A stretch of 33,260 nt of DNA from the NCBI GenBank assembly GCA_016795375.1, contig JAEUHJ010000211.1:1-33260 (forward strand), written 5' to 3'. Below the pieces are notes generated by a model, which worked only from the letters and a program-made list of their open reading frames with translations, was not told where the DNA came from and searched no databases. Made by a program: the position numbers and the translations under genes. The stretch comes from Verrucomicrobiaceae bacterium. Lineage in GTDB: Bacteria > Verrucomicrobiota > Verrucomicrobiia > Verrucomicrobiales > Verrucomicrobiaceae. Within the stretch, counting starts at the first letter, position 1. Each line of letters opens with the position of its first letter. Shown in pieces: positions 25,086 to 32,674 of the stretch.

Positions 25086-26270
25086 ATGAAGTTTCTGCCG
25101 CTCTGCACCATCCTTCTGCTCACTGCCGCCACTGCCACCACGCCCGCCTTGGCTCTGACCGGGGAGGAGATTCAGAAGTTCATCGATGATGCGATCAAGG
25201 CAGGCGGCGGGGAGGTGGTGATCCCGCCCGGCGTGCATGTGATCGAGCGCGGCCTGAGGGTGAAGGACGGGAAGAAGCTGCGCATCACCGGGCTGGATGC
25301 GGAGGAGTGCGTGCTGAAACTGCCACCGGCGGCCCACGCCACCGCCGCCGGCGTGACGGAGGCCGGGGCGACTCAAATCCGCGTGGCTTCACAGCGCGGC
25401 ATCAACCCCGGCATGCGGCTGAAGATCGAGGCGGATGGGGAGGTGGACGCCTTCACGAAGAGGCCGCGGCCCTACCACCTGGCGAAGGTGAAGGCGGTGG
25501 AGAAGGACACGATCCAGCTCGAAGCGCCGCTGAAATTCCCCGTGCCAGACGGCACGATGATCCGGCATGAGGACGCGCCGAACCTCATCGAGATCCGCGG
25601 CGCCAGCGAGGACGTCCACATCAGCAAACTGACGCTCGACGGTGGCCGCGCAGAGGGTGATCCGCCGATCCGCGGCCATACGCAGCTCTGCGCGGTCTTC
25701 GTGACCGGGGCTTACAACTATGAGAAAGGGCCGACGGGGCCGAAGCCGCGGAAGATCAGCATCACACGCTGCTTCATCCAGAACTGCCACGGGCGGGGCA
25801 TCGCGTTGTATTCGGTGGAGGGTGCGGAGATCGACGATTGCACGATCCGCGACACGTCGGACGAGGCGATCGACTTCGATCACTTCACGGTCAAATGCGT
25901 GGCCACGCACAACCACATCACCCGCAGCCTGACCGGGGTGGAGCTCAATGACGCCACGGCCTGCCTGGTGGCGGGGAACGACTTCCGCGCCTGCGGCACG
26001 GGCATCAATCTATGGCGCTGGTGCAAGCTGCCCGGCCTGAACGAGGGGAACATCATCGCGCGGAATGTGTTCGAGGCCACGCGGGGCAATGCCGTGCAGA
26101 TCGCGGCCGGAACAAAGGGCAACTCCGTCATCCAGAACGAGATCAACGGCAGCGGCAGGAACGGCATCAGCCTTGCCGGTGAAGGCCAGGTCGTGAAGGC
26201 GAACCGCATCACCGGCAGCGGCATGAAGGCGGTCGCGGTGCAGGCCGGGAAGCACGAGATCGCGGAGTGA
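25086..26270 (+). CDS. Secreted right-handed beta-helix protein
   Basis: A 394-residue exported protein. The signal peptide is about 1-23 (MKFLPLCTILLLTAATATTP, ending ALA). The mature part begins with a short helical cap (LTGEEIQKFIDDAIKAGGGE) and VVIPPGVHVIERGLRV, the normal opening of pectate-lyase-like beta-helix proteins. Parallel strand turns follow from about 165 on (VHISKLTLDGG, KISITRCFIQNCHGRGIALY, EIDDCTIRDTSDEAIDF, VATHNHITRSLTGVELND, GNIIARNVFEATRGNAVQIA, SVIQNEINGSGRNGISLAG), matching NosD/PbH1 repeats. Many such proteins bind or cut polysaccharide. The catalytic residues cannot be assigned. It is divergent from the sulfatase gene and ends 2 bp from the convergent antitoxin gene. 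Confidence 0.85.
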   Translation: MKFLPLCTILLLTAATATTPALALTGEEIQKFIDDAIKAGGGEVVIPPGVHVIERGLRVKDGKKLRITGLDAEECVLKLPPAAHATAAGVTEAGATQIRVASQRGINPGMRLKIEADGEVDAFTKRPRPYHLAKVKAVEKDTIQLEAPLKFPVPDGTMIRHEDAPNLIEIRGASEDVHISKLTLDGGRAEGDPPIRGHTQLCAVFVTGAYNYEKGPTGPKPRKISITRCFIQNCHGRGIALYSVEGAEIDDCTIRDTSDEAIDFDHFTVKCVATHNHITRSLTGVELNDATACLVAGNDFRACGTGINLWRWCKLPGLNEGNIIARNVFEATRGNAVQIAAGTKGNSVIQNEINGSGRNGISLAGEGQVVKANRITGSGMKAVAVQAGKHEIAE

Positions 26271-26272
26271 GC

Positions 26273-26728
26273 CTACTTTTGAGAGAGGCCGAGAAAAGCC
26301 GCCGCATCAACGGCGAAGTGCCTCGCAAGCGCCTGCGCCTGAGAAATGGTGAAGGCACGCTCGCCACTGAGCAAACGCGTGATGACGGAACGGTCCACGC
26401 CGATGGCGCGTGCCACTGCCGCTGATGGCTGGCCGGATTCCTCGATCAGCATGGTCAGAAACCTGGCGGGTGTGGTCTTGCCAATGGCGGGTGCCTGCGA
26501 TTCGTCCCATGCCTCCAGCACATCGCAGAGCATTTCCAGGTAGTCACGCTGGTCCCTGGACAGGCGACGTTCATCGACGGCCAGCGCGTCGATCATGGAC
26601 TCGACTTCGGCGGCCTGGGCGCGGCTGCGGACCGGGCGTGGCAGCAGCAGGGCGCAAAGTGCGGCATAGTCAGCGGGCAGCCCGTCAAACTGGGCAGCGG
26701 AGAGGCGGGGACGCGTGGCGGTCTTCAT
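26273..26728 (-). CDS. higA: HigA-like antitoxin (XRE helix-turn-helix)
   Basis: A 151-residue protein with a C-terminal Cro/C1-type helix-turn-helix (about 85-150): MLIEESGQPSAAVARAIGVD, then RSVITRLLSGERAFTISQAQ and ALARHFAVDAAAFLG. A roughly 80-residue N-terminal region (LSAAQFDGLPADYAALCALL...) resembles that of HigA antitoxins paired with HigB of the PF09907 type. It should bind and silence the toxin and repress the operon. The ATG overlaps the toxin stop (ATGA), giving the toxin-first order usual for higBA. It ends in TAG, 2 bp from the convergent beta-helix gene. Confidence 0.85.
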   Translation of the reverse strand: MKTATRPRLSAAQFDGLPADYAALCALLLPRPVRSRAQAAEVESMIDALAVDERRLSRDQRDYLEMLCDVLEAWDESQAPAIGKTTPARFLTMLIEESGQPSAAVARAIGVDRSVITRLLSGERAFTISQAQALARHFAVDAAAFLGLSQK

Positions 26729-27033
26729 AACTGTTCCTTCCAGGTGTTCTTTGAGTATTCAGCGTGTGTCAGCAGGCGGAGAATGAAGACAAGGCCCGTG
26801 CGGTAATGAATGGCGGTGATGAGGCGGAGCTGATTGCCAGCGATGTTGAAAATGGTGACCGTGTTGCCGCTGGTGACCACCACCGCGTCGGCATGCGGAA
26901 ACGTCCGGCGCACATCCGTCAGGCTGCCCCACCGGCCCTGTTTTGCCACGGCCAGCCAGTTTTCGACGGCTGACATGGAACGTGGATGCCGGGCGGCAAG
27001 CCGCCGCAGGTGGGACTGCTTGATGACACGCAC
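26725..27033 (-). CDS. higB: HigB-family toxin (mRNA interferase)
   Basis: A 102-residue toxin of the HigB family (PF09907 type). MRVIKQSHLRRLAARHPRSM, then ENWLAVAKQGRWGSLTDVRR, VVVTSGNTVTIFNIAGNQLR and LITAIHYRTGLVFILRLLTH followed by AEYSKN, match the family (MRVI...; VFNI.GNKYRL...; THAEYDK). Such toxins cut mRNA on the ribosome. The start was put at GTG 27033 because the family begins MRVI; a TTG 9 bp upstream (27042) would add MIG. The gene precedes and overlaps the antitoxin gene by 4 bp. No promoter palindrome was identified in the short 46-bp gap upstream. Confidence 0.88.
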   Translation of the reverse strand: MRVIKQSHLRRLAARHPRSMSAVENWLAVAKQGRWGSLTDVRRTFPHADAVVVTSGNTVTIFNIAGNQLRLITAIHYRTGLVFILRLLTHAEYSKNTWKEQL

Positions 27034-27079
27034 ACCAATCAATCGCCCTGTGTTGCCAATTCGTCAACAGACTGTTTGA

Positions 27080-28258
27080 TCACGCATACAGCGCCCGTAC
27101 GAGCCCCTGCACCTTCTCACCCGGCAGGGCGCCGACTTCCATCTGGTTCATGACGTAGGCGAAGGAGATGCCGTGCTCAGGATCGGCGAAGGCGAGGCTG
27201 CCGCCGGCACCGGGATGACCGTAGGCGAGTTTGCCGGGGCCGTAGAGCTGGCGCAGCTTGCTGCCGTGGTTCGCGGACTCCACATCCTCATCCAGCGGAT
27301 CCTGCATCATGCCGGTGGAGAAGGCGACGGGGGTGAGCAGCACGGAGTCGTTCTCCTGCGTGAGTGTGGTCTCGAAACGGCGGGCGACGGACTCGGGAAT
27401 GAGCTGCGCGCCTCCCCAGCACCCGCGTTGGGCGAGCATGCTGTAAAACTGCGCCAGCCCGCGTGCGCTGCCGACGCCGCCCATGCTGGCGTAGCCACGC
27501 GCCCAGGTCTCGCTCTGATTGAAGTCACTCACCGCATTCAGCCCGAAGGGGGAGGTGAAGGTGCGCTGCGTGAGCGTGCCGGCGGTGTTGAACGCCTTGA
27601 TGAATGGCTGGTCGACGGAGGCGATGCTGATCTTGCCAGGATACACCGGTGAGACGCGCTCCCACTGCGCGCTGGGCAGGCCGATCCAGAAATCGAGCGC
27701 CATGGGACTGCCGAAGACTTCGCGGAAGTATTCGCCGAGCGACTCGGCCTCGGTGAGGCGACGCACGACTTCATCGAGCAGGAAGCCGAAGGTGCGCGCG
27801 TGATAGCCCTGGCGCGTCCCCGGCTCCCAGAGCGGATGCTGCCGCTCCAACGTCTCAATGACGGCCTCATAGTTGTAAATCGGCGTGCGTTGATCGAGCG
27901 CACACAAACCGGCGGTGTGCGTGAGCAAATGGATGAAGGCGAGGTTGGATTTGCCACCGCCGACGAACTCGGGCCACACCTCCGCCACCGGGCAGTCGAG
28001 CGGGATGCCCGCCTCCTCAAGCGCAAGCAGGCAGCACACGGCGGCGGGGCCTTTCGTGGCGGACCAGACGGGGGCGAGCGTGTGGTCGTCCCAAGCCTTT
28101 GAACGGGCGCGGTCGCAGTGGCCCTGCGCTAGGCTCAAAACCTCGCGCCCATGCTGCCAGATGGAGACCGAGGCGCCCATCTCCCCGCGCGTGCGGAAGT
28201 TTTCCTCAAACCAAGTGCGCACGGCCTGGAGGTGCGCGGGGCTGGCGGGCACGCTCAT
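27080..28258 (-). CDS. Serine beta-lactamase-like hydrolase (class C/EstB type)
   Basis: A 392-residue protein of the beta-lactamase/penicillin-binding transpeptidase-like fold. The nucleophile motif is Ser66-x-x-Lys69 (WSATKG). The Tyr motif is Tyr152-His-Ala (GYHARTFGFLLDE) in place of YxN. HPGAGGS near residue 356 matches the KTG-like element. No signal peptide is seen, so it is likely a cytoplasmic esterase or peptidase rather than a resistance enzyme. The start ATG overlaps the stop of the TPR-protein gene (ATGA), so the two are translated together. The substrate is unknown. Confidence 0.9.
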   Translation of the reverse strand: MSVPASPAHLQAVRTWFEENFRTRGEMGASVSIWQHGREVLSLAQGHCDRARSKAWDDHTLAPVWSATKGPAAVCCLLALEEAGIPLDCPVAEVWPEFVGGGKSNLAFIHLLTHTAGLCALDQRTPIYNYEAVIETLERQHPLWEPGTRQGYHARTFGFLLDEVVRRLTEAESLGEYFREVFGSPMALDFWIGLPSAQWERVSPVYPGKISIASVDQPFIKAFNTAGTLTQRTFTSPFGLNAVSDFNQSETWARGYASMGGVGSARGLAQFYSMLAQRGCWGGAQLIPESVARRFETTLTQENDSVLLTPVAFSTGMMQDPLDEDVESANHGSKLRQLYGPGKLAYGHPGAGGSLAFADPEHGISFAYVMNQMEVGALPGEKVQGLVRALYA

Positions 28259-28740
28259 GCGTGGTGGGCCTCCAATTGGGAGCGGAGGCAGTCGAGATCG
28301 CGGTCCTTGCGCGCATGCTGCCGCAGCTCGCCATCCATCTCAAACGCGCGGTCGAGGTAAGTCAGCGCCTTGTCATGCAGACCGAGGCGGGCGTGGTAGC
28401 AGCCCATGTTGTAATAATACACCGGCTTCGTGCGCAGCGTGGCCGGGCCGCGTGAGAGCACGTCCACCGCCTCGGCGGTGCGGCCGAGCTCATGCAGGCA
28501 GAACGCCGCGTGAATGTAGCCGCCGGGCTCTGAAGGCTCCTGCGCGCACAGCTTGGTCGCCAGCGCCAGCGCCTCTCCCCAGCAGTGCCTGCCCATGAGG
28601 CACAAGAGCGTGATCTCGGTGACATCCACACGCTCGTGCATCTCCGCCGGCAGCGGAGCCAGCTCCTCCCTGGCCTCGTCAAAGAGGCCCAATTCCACAT
28701 AGCCCTGGGCGGCGATGATCCTGCGTTCAGCCTCGGTCAT
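28255..28740 (-). CDS. Small TPR-repeat protein
   Basis: A 161-residue protein made of helical hairpins. TPR-like units are seen as AAQGYVELGLFDEAREELAP, ITLLCLMGRHCWGEALALAT, AAFCLHELGRTAEAVDVLSR and YYNMGCYHARLGLHDKALTY followed by LDRAF, each with the W/L-G/A-Y/F-A-P pattern. It would bind proteins rather than catalyse. The start was taken at ATG 28740; an upstream frame reaching 28848 has a low-complexity N-terminus and no similarity. It is co-translated with the serine hydrolase, so the pair may work together. Confidence 0.8.
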   Translation of the reverse strand: MTEAERRIIAAQGYVELGLFDEAREELAPLPAEMHERVDVTEITLLCLMGRHCWGEALALATKLCAQEPSEPGGYIHAAFCLHELGRTAEAVDVLSRGPATLRTKPVYYYNMGCYHARLGLHDKALTYLDRAFEMDGELRQHARKDRDLDCLRSQLEAHHA

Positions 28741-28870
28741 ATTCGTGCGGTGATGGAATGAGAACGCAAAGCACGCCCCGGAACAAGATTTTTCCATGCC
28801 CAAGGTCGCAAAGTTGCAAAAACGGCCGCCCGATGGCCCGCGCACCACTCAATTCAGCAAACATGCAAAG

Positions 28871-28943
<73 letters not shown>

Positions 28944-28982
28944 GTGCGCACGGAGTGCGCGGAGTATGCACGACGCTGGAAT

Positions 28983-29007
28983 CGCGGCAAGGGATGATCT
29001 TGCCGCG
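28983..29007 (-). terminator. 9-bp hairpin directly after the SNF2 gene
   Basis: CGCGGCAAG (28983-28991) pairs perfectly with CTTGCCGCG (28999-29007) over a 7-nt loop. It begins immediately after the helicase stop codon on the minus strand. It is a strong terminator stem with a poor U-tract, and would separate the helicase from the tRNA. Confidence 0.55.
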
Positions 29008-32000
29008 TCACGGAGCGCGCTCCGCCTCGATGTCGAAGAGGAATTCGAAATCTGCGCGTTCCAGCAGGTTGGTGAAGCCGCCTTCGCCGAGAACGTTGCT
29101 GACCATGAGGTTCTTCTTGTGCTGAAGCGTCATGATCTTCTCCTCGATGGTGTTCTTCGTCAGCATGCGGTAGGCCATGACGGGCTGCGTCTGGCCGATG
29201 CGGTGGGCACGGTCGATGGCCTGGTTCTCCACGGCGGGATTCCACCACGGATCGTAAAGAATGACATAGGACGCAGCGGTGAGGTTGAGGCCGCTGCCGC
29301 CGGCCTTGAGCGAAAGCAGGAACACGCTGGCCTTTTCGTCCTCCTGGAAGGCTTTCACGATGCCCGCACGGTCGGTGCTGGCGCCGGTGAGCCAGTGAAA
29401 GGGCAGGTTCAGCTCCTCCAGCTTGGTGCGGATGATTTTCAGCATCGTGACGAACTGGCTGAAGAGCAGCACCTTGTGGCCTTCGGCGTGCAGTTCCTGA
29501 AGCAGATCGAGCGTGGCGGTGAGCTTGGCGCTTTCTTCGTTCGCAGCCGTGTGGTCGATGAGACCCGGATGACAGCAAATCTGCCGCAGTCGTGTCAACG
29601 CCTGCAAGATGGCAAAGCGACGGCGGTTCACCATGTCGAAACCGGAACTGCTGAGCACGAGATGCTGCGCGCGGGCGAGTTCCTCCTTGTAGAGCTCAGC
29701 CTGGCGGCCGCTCATCTCGCACAGCATGTTCTCCTCGCTGCGGGAAGGCAGATCACGCGCGACCTGCGATTTCGTGCGGCGCAGCAGGAACGGACGCAAG
29801 CGTGCGGCGAGACGTTCGGAGGCGCGCGAGTCCTTGCGGCGGTCGAAGTGACGGTGGAAATACGCACGTTCGCCTAACGCACCGGGCGTGGCGAAGGTCA
29901 TGAGGCTCCACAAGTCGAGCAGACGATTTTCCAGCGGCGTGCCGGTCAGGACGAGACGGTTGTCGGCACGAAGCTGACGCGCGGCGCGTGCGGTCTGCGA
30001 ATCGGGGTTCTTGATCTGCTGGCCTTCGTCGAGGATCGCGGCCAGCCAGCGGATGGTGGACAGTTCCTCGATGACGTTGCGCATCTGCGTGTAATTGATG
30101 ACCAGCACATCGATCTGCGTCTGCACCAGATTGAGATCAAACAGATCGCGGTCATGCAGCACGAGCACGCGCATGTGCGGCGCGGCCTTGTTGAACTCCA
30201 GCGCCCACACATCGAGCACGGACTTCGGGCACACGACGAGCACGGGCAGATGCGGGCCGTCAGCTTTTTTGCGCGAACGCAGCCACAACACCCAGGTGAT
30301 GCTTTGCAGCGTCTTGCCCAGGCCCATGTCATCCGCCAGAATGCCGCCGAAACGGTTCGAGGTGAGGTAGGTGAGAAATTGATAACCTTCGATCTGATAT
30401 GGGCGCAGCGTTATCTTCAGCTCCTCGGGCACCGGCGGACGCAGATCAATCTTCGCAGCCTCCATGCGCTCGACAATCTTGCCCCATGCCTTCGGATTGA
30501 CGATCTCCGCCGCTTTTTCCTGGGCAAGCTGACGCCAGTGCAGGCGGTGCGCCTCGTCGCTGTGCTCATCGAGGTCGATGCCGAGGCTGTCGAGCATCTG
30601 CATCTGCTCCTCGCTGAGTTCGAGCTTCACACGACGCCACGAACCATCAGCAAAGCGCACAAAATCGCCCTTCGCGGCGATCAGGCGGCGGATGTCAGCC
30701 GGCTTGAGGTCCATGCCTTCGATGTCGAACACGAGCTTCAAATCGAGCCAGTCGATGTTGGCGGTCTGCGTGGCCTCAATACGCACGCGGGCGATGAGAG
30801 GATCGGCAAGGATGGTTTGCAACCGCTCGTCCGTGTCCAAAGAGACGTTCTCCGGCAGATGCGTGGCCCAGCGGTGGAACAGGTCGGGAAAATCCTTCGC
30901 CATGCGCACCCGCCAGCCGTCGGATTCGTGATCCCATGTGCGGCGGAGCTGGTTCAGGAGTTCTTCGGCGTCACGCAGGGCGCGGCGATCACGGCAAACG
31001 ATGGTATCCTCACTTTCCGCGTTTTTTTTTTCGTCCACGGGCTGCCAGCCGGAGATGCGCAGCCGCTCGCGCACCTGGCCTCCACCATCGACGGCATCGG
31101 CCTTGAAGGTCACGAATTCAGCGCCGCTGGACTGCGGCACTTTCATCATGCAGGCGGCGGTGATCTTCACGCGCAGGTTCTCATGGCGCACGCGGCCCTG
31201 GATCGATTCCGGCACCGTGATGTCGATCTCGCGCATGAAGGCGATGCCTTCCGGCGTGGCGAGCGCCTCCAGCGGCATGATCACCGGTGTTTCGATGCGT
31301 GAATCATCGTGCAACCACGTCGGGCCGTGAAACAACTTGTCCGCGCTCAAATAAAACGTGTCCGCGCCGCGCAAAATGCGCAGTGGCAGCGGCGCGGCTG
31401 TGCCATCTGCGGTTTCGAGCTGCAAACCGAGCGTGAGGCCGTCATCGCTGAGTTTGGACGCCCAGCGCAGCGGTTCGGCACCGCGATGGAAGGATGATTC
31501 ATCCAGTGTGACAAGCAGTTCGTTCAACGCCGGCTGTTGGAACAGCGTGGCGAGCCATTGCGCGTGATGTTTCGTCTCCAGCCGGAAAGAATCGTTCCAA
31601 TCCTCCCCGCTCTGCGCCAGGCACGAGACGAGGAGCAGTTCCGAAGATCCGGAAGTCACAATGCGGCCGTCGCGATGCTCCCTGCGCAGATTGTCCAGCA
31701 GCGCGGCGTCCACCGTGGTGAATGGCGATGGCGTGTCGCCACCGAGGCGGATTTGCAGCTTCGCCTCGTTCACCGTGATGAGCAGGCGGAACTCGCACTG
31801 ACGCGGCACGCGATGATTCGAGCGGTCCAGATCCTGTCGCGCGTCGATGAATTCACGGATGCGCTTCCGCCAGGTCGGAACCGTGCTGGCGTGACGCCAT
31901 TCACGCAACGCCTCACGAGTGGCTTCGAGGTCTGCCATCCCGCGCAGAAAGGCGGGCGGCGCGAGCCCTTTGTCCGCGAGGGCGAGCGCGACGTAATTCC

Positions 32001-32529
32001 AGAACTCACGCAGGTTTTTCGGCGCTTCCGGCCACAGCGCGACGGGCTCGATGCTCTGGATCGCCCACTTCGGATGCAGTCGCACCATGTCCTGGTCGAA
32101 AATTTTTCCGGTGAGGCGCACGCGCTCGTAGCGCTTCTCCATCTTGCTGAGATAATTCTCCTCGTCCGGCGTGAGCTGGCGTCCCAGCTTTGAGGTCAGC
32201 AGATGTTCGAAGTCCTCCTCCTCCACCGGCGTCTGCGGCAGCGTGCCGCGTGATTCCTTTCGCTGCACCGCCACGAGGCTGGCGCACAGCGCGAGGTTTT
32301 CCAGCTCCTCGTCATCATCGACTTCGCTTTCACCATGCCAGCCGCGTTCGCCTCGCAGCCAGCGCACCTGCACGGCGCGTTCGTCCAGACGCACCTCGGC
32401 CATCATTTCATCCTCCATCAGCTCCAGGCCCATCACCGCATCGTCATCCACGAGACGCTCCGCCTCCTGGCGTGTGCGCTCATCGTAGGAACGGAGCAGG
32501 ACGGGTAGATCGGAGACGAGGCTGGACAT
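29008..32529 (-). CDS. SNF2-family DEAD/DEAH-box helicase/ATPase
   Basis: A 1173-residue ATP-driven DNA translocase. The C-terminal 480 residues form the SNF2 core: Walker A in ILADDMGLGKTLQSI (about 729-735), TQMRNVIEELSTIRWLAAIL followed by DEGQQIKN (motif II, DEGQ, about 831), LVLTGTPLENRLLDLWSLMT, LRPFLLRRTKSQVARDLPSR, and in the helicase C half LLFSQFVTMLKI, SLKAGGSGLNLTAASYVILY followed by DPWWNPAVENQAIDRAHRIGQ. The first ~690 residues are acidic and unassigned; in related bacterial proteins this part is often a SWIM or specificity region, but I see no SWIM cysteines. Members remodel DNA-protein complexes or act in repair and phage defence. It stands as a single gene. An A10 run lies at about codons 500-503. 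Confidence 0.94.
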   Translation of the reverse strand: MSSLVSDLPVLLRSYDERTRQEAERLVDDDAVMGLELMEDEMMAEVRLDERAVQVRWLRGERGWHGESEVDDDEELENLALCASLVAVQRKESRGTLPQTPVEEEDFEHLLTSKLGRQLTPDEENYLSKMEKRYERVRLTGKIFDQDMVRLHPKWAIQSIEPVALWPEAPKNLREFWNYVALALADKGLAPPAFLRGMADLEATREALREWRHASTVPTWRKRIREFIDARQDLDRSNHRVPRQCEFRLLITVNEAKLQIRLGGDTPSPFTTVDAALLDNLRREHRDGRIVTSGSSELLLVSCLAQSGEDWNDSFRLETKHHAQWLATLFQQPALNELLVTLDESSFHRGAEPLRWASKLSDDGLTLGLQLETADGTAAPLPLRILRGADTFYLSADKLFHGPTWLHDDSRIETPVIMPLEALATPEGIAFMREIDITVPESIQGRVRHENLRVKITAACMMKVPQSSGAEFVTFKADAVDGGGQVRERLRISGWQPVDEKKNAESEDTIVCRDRRALRDAEELLNQLRRTWDHESDGWRVRMAKDFPDLFHRWATHLPENVSLDTDERLQTILADPLIARVRIEATQTANIDWLDLKLVFDIEGMDLKPADIRRLIAAKGDFVRFADGSWRRVKLELSEEQMQMLDSLGIDLDEHSDEAHRLHWRQLAQEKAAEIVNPKAWGKIVERMEAAKIDLRPPVPEELKITLRPYQIEGYQFLTYLTSNRFGGILADDMGLGKTLQSITWVLWLRSRKKADGPHLPVLVVCPKSVLDVWALEFNKAAPHMRVLVLHDRDLFDLNLVQTQIDVLVINYTQMRNVIEELSTIRWLAAILDEGQQIKNPDSQTARAARQLRADNRLVLTGTPLENRLLDLWSLMTFATPGALGERAYFHRHFDRRKDSRASERLAARLRPFLLRRTKSQVARDLPSRSEENMLCEMSGRQAELYKEELARAQHLVLSSSGFDMVNRRRFAILQALTRLRQICCHPGLIDHTAANEESAKLTATLDLLQELHAEGHKVLLFSQFVTMLKIIRTKLEELNLPFHWLTGASTDRAGIVKAFQEDEKASVFLLSLKAGGSGLNLTAASYVILYDPWWNPAVENQAIDRAHRIGQTQPVMAYRMLTKNTIEEKIMTLQHKKNLMVSNVLGEGGFTNLLERADFEFLFDIEAERAP
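31010..31032 (-). other. A10 slippery site with early -1 stop in the SNF2 gene
   Basis: On the minus strand, zero-frame codons GAA AAA AAA AAC contain the in-frame heptamer A AAA AAC and ten A residues. A -1 shift reads AAA CGC GGA AAG then TGA (31012-31010), ending the chain near residue 506, before the helicase core. It could yield an N-terminal form, as dnaX yields gamma. No strong stimulatory stem or Shine-Dalgarno was identified next to it. Confidence 0.45.
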
Positions 32530-32674
32530 GCGCGAGACTGAACCGCACGCCGATCAGTGGCGGGCGAACAGGCAAGCTAGCAAGTCAACGCGCATTGAAA
32601 AGGGCCGCTGCGGTGTTTTTTCAGCCGGGCGGCCTTCCTGGCAATCTGTTGAAGCCCGGAAACCAGGCTGGGCG

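Noticed and set aside
27080..28258. Serine hydrolase read as an antibiotic-resistance beta-lactamase
   Set aside because: No signal peptide, and a YHA motif rather than the class C YxN; the features fit an esterase-like relative better.
30154..31302. 382-codon plus-strand frame inside the SNF2 gene
   Set aside because: Antisense to conserved helicase coding sequence and without family motifs.
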